From JBBRYB01 sp038238115 (GTDB taxonomy: Bacteria > Actinomycetota > Actinomycetes > Propionibacteriales > Nocardioidaceae), in assembly GCA_038238115.1 (NCBI GenBank), contig JBBRYB010000001.1, forward strand, positions 124,001-188,000: DNA of 64,000 bases, read 5' to 3'. The notes beneath the pieces were generated by a model. That model did no database searches. It was given only the letters and a program-made list of their open reading frames with translations, and was not told the DNA's origin. The stretch's first letter is position 1. Each line of letters starts with the position of its first letter. The position numbers were made by a program, and so were the translations under genes. Below, piece by piece: positions 34,289-41,390 of this stretch.

Positions 34289-36616
34289 ATGCAAGTGATC
34301 GCCATCGTCATGTCGATGGCGATCACGGCCGTGGCGATCGCCCTTTTCGCTCGAGCGATCGTCAAGATTGTGGCGGTCTTACGCACCGGCCAGCCCGACA
34401 TCGACCGCCGCGACAACCGGGGTCAGCGCTGGCTCACCATGCTCAAGGAGACGCTCGGCCACACCCGAATGCTGCAGTGGAGCCACATCGGGATTGCGCA
34501 CTGGTTCGTCTTTATCGGGTTCGGCTTCTTGTTCCTCACGTTGGTGACGGCGTTCGGGCAGCTCTTCGACGCGGACTTCGCCCTGCCGCTGATCGGGCGC
34601 TGGCTCGTCTACGACTGGGCGACCGACCTCATCACGTGGTTGATGCTGTTGTCGATTCTCGGTCTCGTCGCCGTTCGCCTGCTCAACCTGCCTCGGGGCC
34701 CGATGGCCCGCTACAGCAGGTTTTCGGGCTCACGGATGTGGCAGGGCTACTTCGTCGAAGCGGTCATCCTCGGCATCGGACTGTGCATTCTGGCGCTGCG
34801 GGGCGCCGAGTACGCGCTCGCCGACAACCCGTCGAGGTTGCACTACCCGCTGACGTTCTTCATCGGTGAGGCGTTCGGCGCGGCGAGCCCGGCCACGCTC
34901 GCGAACGTCATCTACCTCACCGCGACGGTGAAGATCGTCATCTCGTTCGCCTGGATGATCGTGCTGTCGCTCAACATCACGATGGGCGTTGCCTGGCACC
35001 GGTTCACGGCGTGGCCCAACATCTGGTTTCGGCGCAACGCCGACGGGAGCAACGCACTCGGCGGTCTCCGGCCGATGATGGCCGGTGGAGCACCGATCGA
35101 CTTCGAACACATCGAGGAGCTCGACCAGGACACCGTCTTCGGCGTCGGCAAGGTCGAGGACTTCTCGTGGAAGGGCCTGCTCGACTTCACGACATGCACG
35201 GAGTGTGGCCGTTGCCAGTCGCAGTGCCCCGCCTGGAACACCGAGAAACCCTTGTCTCCCAAGCTTTTCGTGATGGATCTACGCGAGCACGCCTACGCCA
35301 AGGCGCCGTACCTGCTCGCCAGCGGAGACGAGCGCAGCGCAGCCTCGGACACGCTCGTCAAAGAGGCGGACCGACCGCTGATCGGAGACGCGGACTCCTA
35401 CGGGGTCATCCATCCCGACGTCCTGTGGTCGTGTACGTCGTGCGGCGCCTGCGTGCAGCAGTGCCCGGTCGACATCGAGCACGTCGACCACATCATGGAC
35501 ATGCGCCGCTATCAGGTGCTGGTCGAGTCGAGCTTCCCCCGCGAGCTCAACCAGCTGTTCAGAGGGCTGGAGAACAAGGGCAACCCCTGGAACATGGCGC
35601 CGAGCGCCCGGATGGACTGGGCGAAGGACCTGCCGTTCGAGGTCAGGCAGGTGGGGGTCGACGTCGAGAGCCTCGACGAGGTCGACTGGCTCTTCTGGGT
35701 CGGCTGTGCCGGTGCATATGAGGACCGCGCCAAGAAGACGACGCGAGCAATGGCCGAGTTGTTGCACGAGGCCGGTGTCACGTTTGCGGTTCTCGGCGAC
35801 GGTGAGACGTGCACCGGCGATCCCGCGCGCCGAGCAGGCAACGAGTTCGTCTTCGCACAGCTGGGGATGCAGAACGCCCAGGTCTTGACAGAGGCGAAGG
35901 CCACCAAGGTGGTGTCGACCTGCGCCCACTGCTTCAACACGCTCAAGAACGAGTATGGACAGTTCGGGCTCGAGCTCGACGTCGTGCACCACACCCAGCT
36001 GCTCAACCGGCTGGTGCTCGAAGGCCGTCTGACACCGGTCGCAGAGTCCGAGGCGACCGTCAACAAACGCCCGATCACCTATCACGACCCCTGCTTCCTC
36101 GGCCGCCACAACCGGGTCTACGAGCCTCCGCGGGAACTGCTGTCGGTCCTTCCGGGCGCCCAGTTCACGGAGATGCCGCGTAACAAGGAGCGGTCGTTCT
36201 GCTGTGGCGCCGGCGGCGCGCGCATGTGGATGGAGGAGAAGATCGGTGAGCGGATCAACCTCAACCGCACAGCCGAGGCGGTCGCGACAGGGTCGAAGCA
36301 GATCGCGGTCGGCTGCCCCTTCTGCCGAGTCATGCTCTCCGACGGGCTCACTGCGCTGCAGGCGGACGGCTCTGCGGGCGACGACGTCGAGGTGCTCGAC
36401 GTGGCCCAGCTGCTGTTGGCGTCCGTACGTCGTACACCGGCGGCCGCCGACGCCCAGGACGCAGAGAGCGACGCCACGGCGGCGGAGTCGGACCCGATCA
36501 CTGCCGTCACGCCTGCCGACTCCGCTGTCGACGACCCCGCTAAGACGGAAACCGCGGAGCGCCTGCGCGGCCCCACTCCCACCCCCGACGAGACGGCGTC
36601 ACCGGACAATCCCTGA
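34289..36616 (+). CDS. EtfD-like membrane Fe-S oxidoreductase (electron-transfer flavoprotein to menaquinone)
   Basis: The 775-residue protein combines a NarI-like membrane domain (about six segments, residues 1-245) with a two-cluster ferredoxin domain (CTECGRCQSQCPAW and CTSCGACVQQCPV) and two CCG domains (STCAHCFNTLKNEYG and SFCCGAGGARMWMEE, with HDPCFLGRHN). This order is that of the mycobacterial EtfD (Rv0338c) type, which passes electrons from electron-transfer flavoprotein to menaquinone during fatty-acid oxidation. The tail after residue 715 is a disordered Ala/Asp/Pro stretch. GGGAGG lies five bases before ATG 34289; a GTG at 34262 is possible. The genes for the flavoprotein itself are not in the window. 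Confidence 0.88.
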   Translation: MQVIAIVMSMAITAVAIALFARAIVKIVAVLRTGQPDIDRRDNRGQRWLTMLKETLGHTRMLQWSHIGIAHWFVFIGFGFLFLTLVTAFGQLFDADFALPLIGRWLVYDWATDLITWLMLLSILGLVAVRLLNLPRGPMARYSRFSGSRMWQGYFVEAVILGIGLCILALRGAEYALADNPSRLHYPLTFFIGEAFGAASPATLANVIYLTATVKIVISFAWMIVLSLNITMGVAWHRFTAWPNIWFRRNADGSNALGGLRPMMAGGAPIDFEHIEELDQDTVFGVGKVEDFSWKGLLDFTTCTECGRCQSQCPAWNTEKPLSPKLFVMDLREHAYAKAPYLLASGDERSAASDTLVKEADRPLIGDADSYGVIHPDVLWSCTSCGACVQQCPVDIEHVDHIMDMRRYQVLVESSFPRELNQLFRGLENKGNPWNMAPSARMDWAKDLPFEVRQVGVDVESLDEVDWLFWVGCAGAYEDRAKKTTRAMAELLHEAGVTFAVLGDGETCTGDPARRAGNEFVFAQLGMQNAQVLTEAKATKVVSTCAHCFNTLKNEYGQFGLELDVVHHTQLLNRLVLEGRLTPVAESEATVNKRPITYHDPCFLGRHNRVYEPPRELLSVLPGAQFTEMPRNKERSFCCGAGGARMWMEEKIGERINLNRTAEAVATGSKQIAVGCPFCRVMLSDGLTALQADGSAGDDVEVLDVAQLLLASVRRTPAAADAQDAESDATAAESDPITAVTPADSAVDDPAKTETAERLRGPTPTPDETASPDNP

Positions 36617-36831
36617 GCTTGGATATGACAAGCGGCGGGTGCCAGGGTGCCGAAAGGCGGAGCAAGCTCAGCCCTGCACAACCGCCGGCGTCTCTGACAC
36701 CATGGCAGCACCAGTACGGAGACTTGCGCCCGGCCTCTTCCCCAGTTTTGACACTTCACCGACCCGAGCAACCGACCCTGATCAAAAATTGTCCTCTGAC
36801 CAGGTCTTTTGGAGAGAGCTATCACGTGGTG

Positions 36832-36860
36832 TTGACATGACGTCATAGTGGTGTCATTGT
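36832..36860 (+). promoter_or_regulatory. Promoter of a probably leaderless operon, with overlapping palindrome
   Basis: TTGACA (36832-36837), 17 bases, then CATTGT (36855-36860) is a good -35 with a weaker -10. The first base of ATG 36868 lies eight bases after the -10, and no ribosome-binding site is present, so the message may begin at the start codon. The perfect palindrome ATGACGTCAT (36837-36846) lies in the spacer, a place for a repressor, possibly the ribbon-helix-helix protein encoded next. Confidence 0.65.
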
Positions 36861-36867
36861 AATGCGC

Positions 36868-37389
36868 ATGGACATCACACAGTTCGTCGAGGTTCTCCGC
36901 CGAGACTTGACGCAGGCCGCCGAGGCTGGCGGCGAGGAGATCCGCGCCGCGGCCGAGCGGCTGTCGTTGGCGCTGGACCCGGCCGTTCGGCTGACGTTGA
37001 TGGACGCGCTCTCGCAAGCGGCGTCCGAGATCACCAACGAGCTCGAGGGCTCGTCGGTCGAGCTGCGACTCAGGGGCCGTGAGCCGGTCTTCGTCGTGAT
37101 GGGGGCCGCCGCCGAGGCAGCAGCGCCGGAAGCTGCCGAAACGCCGGAGACAGACGACTTCGACGACGACGACACAGTCGCTCGGATCACGCTGCGGCTT
37201 CCCGAGTCGCTCAAGGTCAAGGCCGAGGAGCTGGCGGGGCGGCGTGGGCAGTCGCTCAACACCTGGCTCGTCAACGCCGTACGCAACGCAGCCTCGATCA
37301 ACATCAACATCAGCGCCACACCCATGGGACCGGGCGCCCCCGGTCGTAACCGTTCGTCCAACAAGCGCATCCAGGGGTGGGTGCGATGA
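36868..37389 (+). CDS. Ribbon-helix-helix (Arc/HicB-like) protein paired with DUF4097 protein
   Basis: The 173-residue protein has a helical amino-terminal region (FVEVLRRDLTQAAEAGGEEI), a variable acidic linker (ETPETDDFDDDDTV) and a C-terminal ribbon-helix-helix segment VARITLRLPESLKVKAEEL followed by GQSLNTWLVNAVRNA, the Arc/CopG/HicB-type DNA-binding fold. Two start codons are possible, ATG 36862 and ATG 36868; the second fits a leaderless message. The stop overlaps the ATG of the next gene (ATGA). Database names for such genes often say HicB-family antitoxin, but no HicA toxin is present, and the recurring partner is the DUF4097 protein. It probably represses its own promoter. Confidence 0.75.
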   Translation: MDITQFVEVLRRDLTQAAEAGGEEIRAAAERLSLALDPAVRLTLMDALSQAASEITNELEGSSVELRLRGREPVFVVMGAAAEAAAPEAAETPETDDFDDDDTVARITLRLPESLKVKAEELAGRRGQSLNTWLVNAVRNAASININISATPMGPGAPGRNRSSNKRIQGWVR

Positions 37390-38243
37390 ACATGGAGGCC
37401 ACCATGCATACATTTCACACTCCCGTACCCGTGAGCCTGCGGGTCGAGATCTGGCAGGGAAGCGTGAGGGTGCAGGCGGAACAGACCGACACCACGACCG
37501 TCGAGCTCTCACCACTTCGCGGCGACTCCGCCGCGGAAGAACTCATCGGCAGCACCAAGGTCGAGCAGCGCGGCGACGAGATCGTCGTCTTGATGCCCAA
37601 GGTCAAGAGCGGCCTGTTCCGCAGAGGAGCGGAGGTCGAGGCCACCATCACCGTCCCACTGGACAGCCGGGCCAGGGTGGAGACGGCCGCGGCCGACGTC
37701 GAGACCTTCGGTCGCCTCGGCGACGTAAGGCTCGCGAGCGGCTCCGGCGACGTCCGGATCGAACACGCCTCCGACGTCGAGGTGCGGACCGGATCCGGTG
37801 ACATCTCCATCGACACCGTGACCGGCTCGTGCGACTCCAAGAGTGGCTCGGCGGACGTGATGATCGGGTCGATCGCCGGCGACGGCGACATCATCAGCGG
37901 TTCCGGTGACGTCGTCGTCAACCGGGTTGGCGGCAGCGTCAGGATCAAGAGCGGGTCCGGCGACGTGATCATCAAGTCCGGCGGCGACAGCGTCGACGCG
38001 ATGGCCGGCTCGGGCGACCTGCTCCTCAAGCGGGTGGAAAGAGGGCGCGTGAAGGCCAAGACCGGTTCCGGTGACATCTCCATCGGCGTTGCCAACGGCA
38101 CCGCCGCCTACCTCGACATCATGACTGTCACCGGTGACGTGCACTCCGACCTCGAGGGATCCGATGCGCCGCTCGACGGCGACCAGACCGTCGAGATCAG
38201 CGTGCAGAGCGGCACTGGCGATGTGGTCCTTCAGCGCGCCTGA
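37386..38243 (+). CDS. DUF4097 beta-strand-repeat protein
   Basis: The 285-residue protein has no signal peptide or membrane segment. From about residue 100 it is a beta-helix-like series of short repeats of type SGSGDVRIEHASDVEVRTGSGD, about 20 residues each, with the consensus GSGDVxI repeated roughly eight times, typical of DUF4097 (putative adhesin) proteins. The first 90 residues have mixed beta strands (VSLRVEIWQGSVRVQAEQ). The ATG at 37386 overlaps the stop of the ribbon-helix-helix gene, indicating translational coupling. Function is unknown; the pairing with an RHH regulator is common in actinobacteria. Confidence 0.85.
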   Translation: MNMEATMHTFHTPVPVSLRVEIWQGSVRVQAEQTDTTTVELSPLRGDSAAEELIGSTKVEQRGDEIVVLMPKVKSGLFRRGAEVEATITVPLDSRARVETAAADVETFGRLGDVRLASGSGDVRIEHASDVEVRTGSGDISIDTVTGSCDSKSGSADVMIGSIAGDGDIISGSGDVVVNRVGGSVRIKSGSGDVIIKSGGDSVDAMAGSGDLLLKRVERGRVKAKTGSGDISIGVANGTAAYLDIMTVTGDVHSDLEGSDAPLDGDQTVEISVQSGTGDVVLQRA

Positions 38244-38390
38244 CCGGTCGTCGCGGACGCCCGCGTCGCCGCCGTACGACGGCCGCGAGCCCGTGACCCG
38301 ACGCCGCAAGCACGATCAAGACAACGAACACACCACGAGACAAGACTCATTTCCCAGCAAGGCAGACCAGAATCGAAGGAAGGCCATCTG

Positions 38391-38531
38391 ATGAACTACA
38401 ACGACGAGCAACTCACCAAGGAAATCATCCGAGAGCGATCCCAGCACCGGGTAGCGACACAGCGCCCGACGCACCCGAGGACCGCGCGCATGCTCCGCCG
38501 CCTGGCCGAGCGGATGGACAACAACCGCTGA
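38391..38531 (+). CDS. Small basic protein, 46 residues
   Basis: An ORF from ATG 38391 to TGA 38529-38531 encodes MNYNDEQLTKEIIRERSQHR then a basic helix-prone half (PRTARMLRRLAERMDNNR). GAAGGAAGG lies seven bases upstream, a strong ribosome-binding site. It lies about 150 bp downstream of the DUF4097 gene in the same direction. Codon choice has the high third-position G+C of its neighbours. No family is recognised; it is too short for usual gene callers to be sure of. It may be a third member of the RHH-DUF4097 operon or a separate gene. Confidence 0.5.
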   Translation: MNYNDEQLTKEIIRERSQHRVATQRPTHPRTARMLRRLAERMDNNR

Positions 38532-38596
38532 CACAAAAGCATCCGATTGCAGACTGACGAACGAGCAAGGCGAATAAGGCGAGGCGAAAGGGGCCA

Positions 38597-38722
38597 CCAG
38601 CCGAGAGTTTCCGTTGGCTGAAAGCCGCCAGCAGGAGGGACCCGCCGGGGGCAAGGCCGACCAGCCGAGAGCTTCCGCGGCTGAAAGCCGCCAGCAGGAG
38701 GGACCCGCGGGGACAAGGCCGC
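38597..38722. repeat. Direct repeat of about 64 bp, two copies
   Basis: Copy 1 (38597-38660) and copy 2 (38661-38722) are almost the same and carry GAAAGCCGCCAGCAGGAGGG. Each contains a small hairpin around GGCTGAAAGCC. A third, truncated copy may start at 38723 with CCAGGCGAAGG. They occupy part of the 477-bp intergenic region between the small ORF and dcd. Confidence 0.8.
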
Positions 38723-38730
38723 CAGGCGAA

Positions 38731-38774
38731 GGACGGAGCGGGAGTCAGTCCCAAGGGTGGCTCCCACTCCGTCC
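38731..38774. terminator. Long hairpin in the intergenic region before dcd
   Basis: Arms GGACGGAGCGGGAG and CTCCCACTCCGTCC (one mismatch) enclose 16 bases. It lies between two convergent genes, so it could stop transcripts from both sides. There is no T-run. Confidence 0.5.
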
Positions 38775-38825
38775 CCTCCTACCCCTCAGGTCGACAACGA
38801 GCAGCCACGCCAGAGGTCACGCAGT

Positions 38826-38862
38826 CCGAGGTCATGCCGGCCAATTCCGTCGGCATGACCTC
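38826..38862. terminator. Perfect 13-bp-arm hairpin before dcd
   Basis: Arms CGAGGTCATGCCG and CGGCATGACCTCG are exactly complementary with an 11-base loop. It is the second strong hairpin between the small ORF and dcd. Function as a terminator is inferred from stem strength and its position. Confidence 0.5.
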
Positions 38863-38941
38863 GTCTCATGCCCGGAGCCGACCCTCCGGAGCTTCCCCCC
38901 GGCCGCCCGCCTGGCTGCGTTTGCCATGTGGACAGGGCGTG

Positions 38942-38981
38942 TGCAGTGTGCGCATGGCGGATCTGCCATGCGCACACTGCA
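38942..38981. repeat. Palindromic intergenic element, copy 3
   Basis: Arms TGCAGTGTGCGCATGGC and GCCATGCGCACACTGCA are exactly complementary around GGATCT. A further part of the same element, CTGGCTGCGTTTGCCATGTG (38911-38930), precedes it and matches the left flank of copy 1 (3138-3173). It lies 27 bp beyond the dcd stop. Confidence 0.85.
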
Positions 38982-39008
38982 TCTGTCGGGTCCGTCGCCG
39001 GCCTGGTC

Positions 39009-39584
39009 TCAGATCTTGGTCCGGTGGAAGTTCTGAAAGGACCGCGACTGGGTCGGACCGCGCTGGTCTTGATAACGAGAACCGGAGCGGGCGCTGCCGT
39101 AGGGGTTCTGCGCCGGAGACGAGAGGCCGAAGAAGCAGAGCTGGCCGATCTTCATCCCCGGCCACAGCTTGATCGGCAAAGTGGCCACGTTCGACAACTC
39201 AAGGGTCACGTGGCCGGAGAAACCAGGGTCGATGAAACCGGCGGTGGCATGCGTGAGCAGACCGAGGCGTCCGAGCGACGACTTCCCCTCCACTCGTGCG
39301 GCGATGTCGTCGGGGAGTGTGATGAGCTCGTACGTCGAACCGAGCACGAACTCCCCGGGGTGCAAGATGAACGGCTCGTCCCCCTCCGGCTCAACCGGCC
39401 GGGTGAGGTCAGGCTGGTCCTGGGCGGGGTCGATGTGCGGGTAACGGTGATTCTCGAACACGCGGAAGTAGCGGTCCATCCGGACGTCCACGCTGGACGG
39501 CTGGATCATGCTGGCATCGAAGGGCTCGAGGACGACCCGACCGGCGTCGAGCTGGGTCTGGATGTCGCGGTCGCTCAGCAGCAC
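39009..39584 (-). CDS. dcd: dCTP deaminase
   Basis: The 191-residue homotrimeric enzyme deaminates dCTP; actinobacterial members often also hydrolyse the product to dUMP. Visible are MLLSDRDIQTQLDAGRVVLEP at the start, QPSSVDVRMDRYFRVF, VEGKSSLGRLGL with the catalytic region, HATAGFIDPGFSGHVTLELSN (catalytic Glu in TLELSN and nucleotide loop), and a C-terminal Gly/Ser/Arg tail (GSARSGSRYQDQRGP) that closes over the triphosphate. Length and motifs match. It is followed downstream by the stack of hairpins at 38731-38981. Confidence 0.96.
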   Translation of the reverse strand: MLLSDRDIQTQLDAGRVVLEPFDASMIQPSSVDVRMDRYFRVFENHRYPHIDPAQDQPDLTRPVEPEGDEPFILHPGEFVLGSTYELITLPDDIAARVEGKSSLGRLGLLTHATAGFIDPGFSGHVTLELSNVATLPIKLWPGMKIGQLCFFGLSSPAQNPYGSARSGSRYQDQRGPTQSRSFQNFHRTKI

Positions 39585-39644
39585 GCAGCGACACTACCGA
39601 ACAGCTAACGTGTCGGGTTGCTGGGCGCGGGCGCCGAGTGAGCG

Positions 39645-40472
39645 TCAGCCGGCCGAGATGAGGGCGACACCGAGCATGGTGACCGCGACGCCGGCGATCT
39701 GGATCCGTCGCAGCCGTTCGCTCAACACGAGCCGTGCCAGCAGGACGGTCACGACCGGGAAGAGCGAGCTCAGCACGCTGGTGATGCTCACGTAACCCTT
39801 CGTCGATGCGATGCCGAACAGCAGGTTGGCGCCCAGGTCCCCAACTGCGACGAGGACCACCCAGCCGTAGTCGCGCGGCTCGAGACCTCCAGTCGTACGA
39901 CGAACGAGCGCAGCGACCATGAAGGCAACCGCGACGCTGGCCCGCATCGACCACAGGGTGAGGAGTGGGCCGTCGTTCGAGCCGTGGTCCATGCAGACGA
40001 AGAAGACGCCGAAGAACAGCCCGCCGAGCGCAGCGATCAGCACCGGGGTGCCGGAGGTGCCGCCACTGAACTCCGGGCCGCTGGTCAGCACGATGCCGAC
40101 GATGGCGACCGCCATGCCCGCCGTCGTCAGCGCGCTCGGCGCTTCGCCGGCCAGAAAGCCGATCACCACCGGCACGATGACGCCGAGCGAAGTCACCGGC
40201 GCCACCACGCCCATGGTTCCCGTTGCGAGTGCGTGGTAGTAGCAGATCAGACCGAAGGCACCGGACGCGCCGGCCGCCATCCCCCACCCGATCCAGCCCC
40301 ATGGCCCGTGCCAACCCGCGGATGACACGACGGCGACCGTCGCGAACGCCCAACCGAAGGTCGCGTTCCACCCGACGATGACAAGCGCCGAGCGGCGACG
40401 GCTGATAAGACCGCCGACGAAGTCAGACGAGCCCCAGAGCAGGCTCGACAAGAGGGACAACACGATGGCCAC
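39645..40472 (-). CDS. EamA/DMT-family permease
   Basis: The 275-residue protein has about ten hydrophobic segments in two EamA repeats of five, the drug/metabolite transporter fold. The first repeat includes LLWGSSDFVGGLISRR, GLICYYHALATGTMGVVAPV; the second includes LFFGVFFVCMDHGSNDG, GDLGANLLFGIASTKG and VTVLLARLVLSERLRRIQ, the usual last pair with the conserved ERL. Substrate unknown. It lies upstream of dcd in the same direction, 60 bp apart; co-transcription is possible but the functions do not suggest a link. Confidence 0.9.
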   Translation of the reverse strand: MAIVLSLLSSLLWGSSDFVGGLISRRRSALVIVGWNATFGWAFATVAVVSSAGWHGPWGWIGWGMAAGASGAFGLICYYHALATGTMGVVAPVTSLGVIVPVVIGFLAGEAPSALTTAGMAVAIVGIVLTSGPEFSGGTSGTPVLIAALGGLFFGVFFVCMDHGSNDGPLLTLWSMRASVAVAFMVAALVRRTTGGLEPRDYGWVVLVAVGDLGANLLFGIASTKGYVSITSVLSSLFPVVTVLLARLVLSERLRRIQIAGVAVTMLGVALISAG

Positions 40473-40584
40473 CGGCGGAGCCTACTTGTGCGATCAGTGG
40501 ACTGGTCGAGGAGGCGAGATGGCCCGCGCCATACCCGGCGGTTAGTATCGATTCCGCCCATCGTGGTGACAGCCTGGGCGGCAT

Positions 40585-40658
40585 GCGGGTGTAGTTCAAT
40601 GGTAGAACATCAGCTTCCCAAGCTGACAGTGCGAGTTCGATTCTCGTCACCCGCTCCA
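40585..40658 (+). tRNA. tRNA-Gly, anticodon CCC, with encoded CCA
   Basis: The sequence folds as a tRNA: acceptor GCGGGTG pairs with CACCCGC, D arm GTAGTTCAATGGTAGAAC, anticodon stem TCAGC/GCTGA with loop TTCCCAA (anticodon CCC), T arm TGCGAGTTCGATTCTCGTC (GTTCGAT loop), discriminator T and CCA at 40656-40658. CCC reads GGG glycine codons. No repeat of its 3' end was seen in the following 2.5 kb, so there is no sign of an integrated element here. Confidence 0.93.
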
Positions 40659-40740
40659 AGTCAAAGACCAGTTCAAGGCGCACTTTTGACGTGACCCGCG
40701 CGCGACGCTCGCTGTCCGAGCACCGGCCGATGTCGAGGCG

Positions 40741-41067
40741 TCAACTCACGAGCGTAAGTGGCCGGGACACGGTCATGCTGCTGTGGCCCGTGAGGTACCC
40801 GAGGCGCAGGCCGAGACTGGTGCAATGCTCGGCCAGCGCTTGCAGGAGCGCCGACCCGACGCCCAGACGGCGATTCTCGGGCCGGACGCGAGGGGCGGCG
40901 AACCCGCCGCCAGCGGACTCGGATCGGTCGGCCATGCCGGAGCTGACCACGTTGCCGTCCATGACGGCGGGCATCAGCAGCCGGCTCGGTGAGTCCTGCC
41001 CACGAAGTCCGGCGACGGTGTTACAGCGCTCGTCTGGCAGCACGGCAGTCCGGATCGCCCGCCACAC
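40741..41067 (-). pseudogene. GNAT acetyltransferase remnant
   Basis: The open frame has a GNAT-like core, VMDGNVVSSGMADRSESAGG then PRVRPENRRLGVGSALLQAL, where RRLGVGSALL is the acetyl-CoA-binding R/QxxGxG/A motif A. After AEHCTSLGL the family similarity fades and the frame ends early, and a TAG stop lies just before the only start, GTG 41067. The amino-terminal strands of a full GNAT domain are also short. It looks like a truncated, decaying gene rather than a functional enzyme. Confidence 0.45.
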
Positions 41068-41390
41068 TCCCTAGACATCGTCAGTGGCACAAACGGACAA
41101 CTTCGATGGTGAGCAGACAGCCATCGACGAGCAGGGGTAGAAGGTGGCCACCGGCCGTTCGGTGCCGCAGCGGTGGTGTCCCGCTCGACGGACGGCATTG
41201 TGGCCCCCCGCCCGGCGCGCGGCGGTCGGTCCCGGCAGGGCCCGGCTGTCGTGTACTTCACCCGGATGCCGGCCTTGGACGACCGCGCTATGGCCTCTCG
41301 GACGGTGAGAGGTTCACGGCGCGTAAGCGTTGTATGGACGACGTGCGGCGCGCCATGCTACTCGGCATGACGAGTGGACGGGGATGAACC
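41068..41390. other. Intergenic stretch upstream of the phosphoesterase gene
   Basis: About 320 bp with open frames on both strands that show no family features; base composition is slightly less GC-rich than in neighbouring genes. The promoter of the phosphoesterase gene must lie here, but no clear consensus pair was found. Confidence 0.4.

Noticed and set aside
36868..38243. Toxin-antitoxin system
   Set aside because: The ribbon-helix-helix protein resembles HicB-type antitoxins, but its partner is a large DUF4097 repeat protein, not a small toxin.
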